This document shows, in pieces, positions 61,195 through 64,000 of a stretch of 64,000 bases of DNA. The translations under genes were made by a program, and so were the position numbers. Position 1 is the first letter of the stretch, and each line of letters starts with the position of its first letter. The notes under the pieces were generated by a model. That model had not been told where the DNA came from. It saw only the letters and a list, made by a program, of their open reading frames with translations, and did no database searches. The DNA comes from Rossellomorea aquimaris (GTDB lineage Bacteria; Bacillota; Bacilli; Bacillales; Bacillaceae_B), in assembly GCF_035590735.1 (NCBI RefSeq), contig NZ_CP141595.1, forward strand, positions 367,001 through 431,000, given 5' to 3'.

Positions 61195-62396
61195 GAGAGG
61201 TTGTCATTGTCGATGCCGTCCGGACCCCGATTGGAAAATACAAAGGTTCTTTAAAAGAGGTGCGTCCTGATGATTTGGGCGCGCATGTTATTAAAGCACT
61301 CGTCGAACGAAATCCCCTCGTCCCTGTGGATACGATTGAAGAGGTGGTACTTGGAAATGCAAACGGTGCCGGGGAAGACAATCGGAATGTAGCCCGGATG
61401 TCGACACTCCTGGCAGGTCTCCCTGTTGAAGTGGGTGCCACCACCATCAACCGTTTATGCGGTTCTGGACTGGACGCTGTGAACTATGCGGCTAGAGCCA
61501 TTTTGGCTAATGAAGGAGATGTGTTCATTGCAGGCGGGACTGAAAGTATGACGCGGGCTCCGTACGTCATGGCAAAGCCTTCAAAGGATTTTCCAAGAGG
61601 CAATATGGAAATGTTCGATACGACGATAGGATGGCGCTTCGTCAATTCCCGTCTAAAAGAAAAATTCGGGACCGATTCCATGCCGGATACTGCGGAAAAC
61701 GTGGCGAAACAGTTCGGTATTTCGAGGGAAGAACAAGATCACTTTGCTTACTGGAGCCAAATGAAGGCGAAACGTGCCATGGATGAAGAACGGTTTAAAA
61801 CGGAAATCGTGCCCGTCGAATTACGTGACCGTAAAGGGAACCTTTCAACGTTCCAGTTCGATGAACACCCAAGACCCGATACCAATAGTGAGAAACTGCA
61901 GAAGCTTAAGCCCTTATTCCAAGGAGGGACGGTGACGCCAGGGAATGCGTCAGGAGTCAATGATGGAGCATCTGCTCTGTTATTAATGAGCAGGGAGAAG
62001 GCAGAAGAATTAGGCGTTACACCGCTGGCACGCTACATGACATCGGCCACTTCAGGGCTTGAACCTTCAGTGATGGGACTGGGACCGATCTATGCCACGC
62101 AGAAGGTACTGAAACGGTCCGGCCTTGCCCTTGACCAAATCGGCTTAGTGGAGCTTAATGAAGCATTCGCTGCACAATCGATTGCCTGCATCCGTGAGCT
62201 TGGGTTGAATGAAGAGATTGTCAATGTCAACGGAGGAGCCATTGCATTCGGGCATCCACTTGGAGCAAGTGGAGCACGCATCCTTACCACCCTTCTGTAT
62301 GAAATGAAAAAGAGAAAGGTACGCTACGGCTTGTCTACCATGTGTATTGGTGTCGGCCAGGGGATTGCGACTTTAGTAGAGAATATTGAAACTTAA
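61191..62396 (+). CDS. paaJ: 3-oxoadipyl-CoA thiolase, PaaJ
   Basis: A 401-residue thiolase with the three catalytic blocks: NRLCGSGLDAVN (nucleophilic Cys), GGAIAFGHPLGASGAR (His) and MCIGVGQGIA (Cys). It cleaves 3-oxoadipyl-CoA to succinyl-CoA and acetyl-CoA. The pathway context supports PaaJ over other thiolases. Four-base overlap with paaH. Confidence 0.92.
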   Translation: MREVVIVDAVRTPIGKYKGSLKEVRPDDLGAHVIKALVERNPLVPVDTIEEVVLGNANGAGEDNRNVARMSTLLAGLPVEVGATTINRLCGSGLDAVNYAARAILANEGDVFIAGGTESMTRAPYVMAKPSKDFPRGNMEMFDTTIGWRFVNSRLKEKFGTDSMPDTAENVAKQFGISREEQDHFAYWSQMKAKRAMDEERFKTEIVPVELRDRKGNLSTFQFDEHPRPDTNSEKLQKLKPLFQGGTVTPGNASGVNDGASALLLMSREKAEELGVTPLARYMTSATSGLEPSVMGLGPIYATQKVLKRSGLALDQIGLVELNEAFAAQSIACIRELGLNEEIVNVNGGAIAFGHPLGASGARILTTLLYEMKKRKVRYGLSTMCIGVGQGIATLVENIET

Positions 62397-62397
62397 T

Positions 62398-62429
62398 AGC
62401 TTGGGTCCTGTATGTGCAGGGCTCTTTTT
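62398..62429 (+). terminator. Terminator after paaJ
   Basis: GGGTCCTG (62403-62410) pairs with CAGGGCTC (62417-62424) with two G-U, then five T. Confidence 0.7.
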
Positions 62430-62478
62430 GTGATTAGAATCGTCACTTTTTAGAAAAGATAGAAGTGAGGTGAGTGAG

Positions 62479-62700
62479 ATGGAATTTGAAATCATGACAA
62501 AAGAAAGCGAGATTCCTTGTCTCGTAGTCGCGGATGAGGATAACGGAAGGTATTTGATAAGGAAAGCCGATACGAGTGGGGAAGTGTTCAACAGCCAGGA
62601 AGAGCTCGTGAGGTGGATCGAGGCGAATTGGTCGAAGGAACAGGTTATCAATTCGTATGAATTTGTGAAAATGCTGGAGATGTTGAGGATGTATCATTGA
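62479..62700 (+). CDS. Small hypothetical protein
   Basis: A 73-residue acidic soluble protein beginning MEFEIMTKESEIPCLVVADE. No motif recognised. ATG 62479 follows AGTGAGGTGAG; a GTG at 62470 is in that site. It lies between two terminators, so it is probably its own transcript. The start and terminator give it better support than a random ORF. Confidence 0.6.
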   Translation: MEFEIMTKESEIPCLVVADEDNGRYLIRKADTSGEVFNSQEELVRWIEANWSKEQVINSYEFVKMLEMLRMYH

Positions 62701-62703
62701 GGG

Positions 62704-62734
62704 TCGGGCTCTGCAGGTGAGCCTGATTTTTTTT
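62704..62734 (+). terminator. Terminator after small hypothetical gene
   Basis: TCGGGCTC (62704-62711) pairs with GAGCCTGA (62719-62726, one G-U), then eight T. Confidence 0.85.
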
Positions 62735-62811
62735 GCCTGAAATTCTTATACATACTTAAAAATCATGATATTCATTTATTTTAATGGAAAGTTTATGATA
62801 ATATATAAATC

Positions 62812-62841
62812 AAACGTAAATTAAACGTCATAAACAAACGG
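62812..62841 (+). promoter_or_regulatory. PaaX operator candidate upstream of paaX
   Basis: AAACGTAAATTAAACGTCAT (62812-62831) matches the element before paaK at 13 of 20 positions, including both AACG cores at the same spacing. A third AAACGG is at 62836. It lies just after a TAATAT/TATAAA-like region, as expected for autorepression. Confidence 0.5.
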
Positions 62842-62865
62842 AATATATCAAAAGGAGAGGCACCG

Positions 62866-63741
62866 ATGAATACACGATCAATGATCTTTACACTATATGG
62901 GGACTACATTCGACATTACGGAAATAAAATATGGATCGGCAGTTTGATACGTCTTCTGAATGAATTCGGTCACAACGATCAAGCTGTCCGTGCAGCAATT
63001 TCAAGAATGAATAAGCAAGGCTGGGTACAGGCAGAGAAACAAGGGAACAAAAGCTACTACTCCCTCACAGAACGCGGCGTGATCCGAATGGAAGAAGCGG
63101 CAAAGAGGATCTTCAAGTTGAAGCCGGAGCAATGGGACGGTAAGTGGAGAATCCTGATGTACTCGATTCCCGAAGAGATTAGAAACATCCGTGATGAACT
63201 GAGGAAAGAACTGGTTTGGAGCGGTTTTGGAACCCTTTCTACAAGCACTTGGATCTCTCCGAATAACCTGGAAAAACAAGTCCAATCCCTGATTGGGAAA
63301 TACGAGATTAAAGACTATGTCGATTTCTTCATTGCTGATTATGAAGGCCCCAATGAGAATCGGCGTTTGATCGAAAAAAGCTGGGATTTAAAAGAAATCA
63401 ATGACCGCTATCAGGAATTCATTTCTCACTACAGCCAGAAATACATGATCGATAAAAGTAAAATCGGAAAAGGACAAATGAGCGACGCTGAATGCTTCGT
63501 TGAAAGAACCAAGCTCGTCCATGAGTATCGCAAATTCCTTTTTGTCGATCCCGGCCTGCCGGAAGAACTGCTGCCTGAAAAATGGCTCGGGGCACATGCA
63601 GCCTCCCTGTTCGGAGAATACTACAAAGAACTCGCAGAACCGGCCTCACGATTCTTCGAAAGTGTCTTCGAAGACGGCAACGAACTCAAAAACAAAGACC
63701 TGAGCTACAACGTCATGACCCACCCATTATTATTAGACTGA
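62866..63741 (+). CDS. paaX: Phenylacetate catabolon repressor, PaaX family
   Basis: A 291-residue regulator. The N-terminal winged HTH has LIRLLNEFGHNDQAVRAAIS and RMNKQGWVQAEKQGNKSYY, followed by the central PaaX domain (WDGKWRILMYSIPE) and a C-terminal domain. In the family, phenylacetyl-CoA releases the repressor. It closes the paa region in the same direction. ATG 62866 follows AAAAGGAGAGG. Confidence 0.92.
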   Translation: MNTRSMIFTLYGDYIRHYGNKIWIGSLIRLLNEFGHNDQAVRAAISRMNKQGWVQAEKQGNKSYYSLTERGVIRMEEAAKRIFKLKPEQWDGKWRILMYSIPEEIRNIRDELRKELVWSGFGTLSTSTWISPNNLEKQVQSLIGKYEIKDYVDFFIADYEGPNENRRLIEKSWDLKEINDRYQEFISHYSQKYMIDKSKIGKGQMSDAECFVERTKLVHEYRKFLFVDPGLPEELLPEKWLGAHAASLFGEYYKELAEPASRFFESVFEDGNELKNKDLSYNVMTHPLLLD

Positions 63742-63777
63742 AAAAAACCACTTGCCGGTTTGGCAAGTGGTTTTTTT
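63741..63777. terminator. Bidirectional terminator after paaX
   Basis: AAAAAAACCACTTGCC (63741-63756) and GGCAAGTGGTTTTTTT (63762-63777) are perfect arms. Confidence 0.92.
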
Positions 63778-63790
63778 GAGGGACGGACCT

Positions 63791-64000
63791 CTATTTTTTC
63801 AGAAGATAAGAGATACCAAATAATAATGCCCCGGTAAGGAAAGAAGCATACCAAGGAAAAAGGAACGATGGACCAAGGTCAGGCAGGAAGTAAGTGGCGC
63901 AAATTATTATGCCCATCGATACCATACCCATTGTGCCTGCCTTGATGGAATCTTTCACAGGAGTCTGTTTCTCTTTGAATAAAGAATGTTTAATGACCGA
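63791..64000 (-). CDS. C-terminal part of a multipass membrane protein, partial
   Basis: A frame open from the right edge to TAG 63791-63793. It gives about 69 residues with two hydrophobic stretches: AGTMGMVSMGIIICATYFL and PWYASFLTGALLFGISYLL, ending in KK. The pattern fits the end of a transporter, possibly a sodium:solute symporter, but is not decisive. It converges with paaX; GGGACGGACCT follows the stop. Confidence 0.6.
   Translation of the reverse strand, partial: SVIKHSLFKEKQTPVKDSIKAGTMGMVSMGIIICATYFLPDLGPSFLFPWYASFLTGALLFGISYLLKK

Overview
The window looks like chromosomal DNA of a spore-forming, low-GC Gram-positive bacterium of the family Bacillaceae (a Bacillus/Rossellomorea-type genome). 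The evidence is strong GGAGG ribosome binding sites, some TTG and GTG starts, a T-box leader, an apparent sigma-B promoter, alpha/beta-type and probable gamma-type small acid-soluble spore proteins, a KinB-like sporulation kinase, an intracellular subtilisin (IspA type), an RsbR-type stressosome protein and several YxxX-type Bacillus families (YflT, YdaG, YkuS, YczE, YfmM). No rRNA, tRNA, prophage, intact insertion sequence or CRISPR array was seen. Assignments come from reading motifs and remembered family members; no database search was run.

Layout. 1-1.7 kb: 5-oxoprolinase subunits PxpC (partial) and PxpB. 1.87-2.01 kb: a dispersed multi-hairpin repeat. 2.2-10 kb: an MFS transporter, a large TPR/dynamin-like GTPase, an RsbR-type protein and an ArtPQM-like amino-acid ABC importer. 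10-16.5 kb: an operon of GntR (YtrA type), ABC ATPase, ABC permease and ECF sigma factor, followed by a second ABC exporter pair. 16.7-27 kb: housekeeping and stress genes (ZIP metal transporter, YflT, thioredoxin-like protein, DedA, ThrE pair, beta-propeller protein, MscS-type TM-repeat protein, manganese catalase). 27.2-30.8 kb: a heterodimeric multidrug-type ABC exporter. 30.8-31.4 kb: a gene-free stretch with phased repeats, a strong terminator and a candidate structured RNA. 31.4-51.2 kb: mixed metabolic and sporulation genes, including a helix-turn-helix protein fused to a degenerate F1-ATPase beta-like domain, a nuclease-helicase fusion and a T-box-controlled Na+-symporter. 51.3-63.7 kb: a phenylacetate catabolic region (paaK, paaABCD, EthD-like, paaF-, paaG-like, aldehyde dehydrogenase, paaH, paaJ, small ORF, paaX) next to an FCD-type GntR regulator.

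The phenylacetate genes form a pathway: PaaK makes phenylacetyl-CoA, the PaaABCD set epoxidises the ring, the PaaG-like protein isomerises the epoxide, and the aldehyde dehydrogenase, PaaF, PaaH and PaaJ carry out the beta-oxidation-like steps. A PaaE reductase and a ring-opening hydrolase (the PaaZ hydratase domain) are not visible. A shared two-part motif lies upstream of both paaK and paaX and is a good PaaX operator candidate.

The most unusual signals are: (i) the HTH/F1-beta fusion at 37804-38853, which has lost its Walker A lysine and lies opposite a cREC-domain gene, with an 18-bp palindrome and a nine-codon leader ORF between them; (ii) two copies of a clover-like repeat with conserved ends and an exchanged third hairpin (1868-2012 and 44487-44628); (iii) a possible unannotated structured RNA at about 31030-31240; and (iv) a GC-rich palindromic repeat inserted inside the paa operon, with a diverged piece at 16499-16537.
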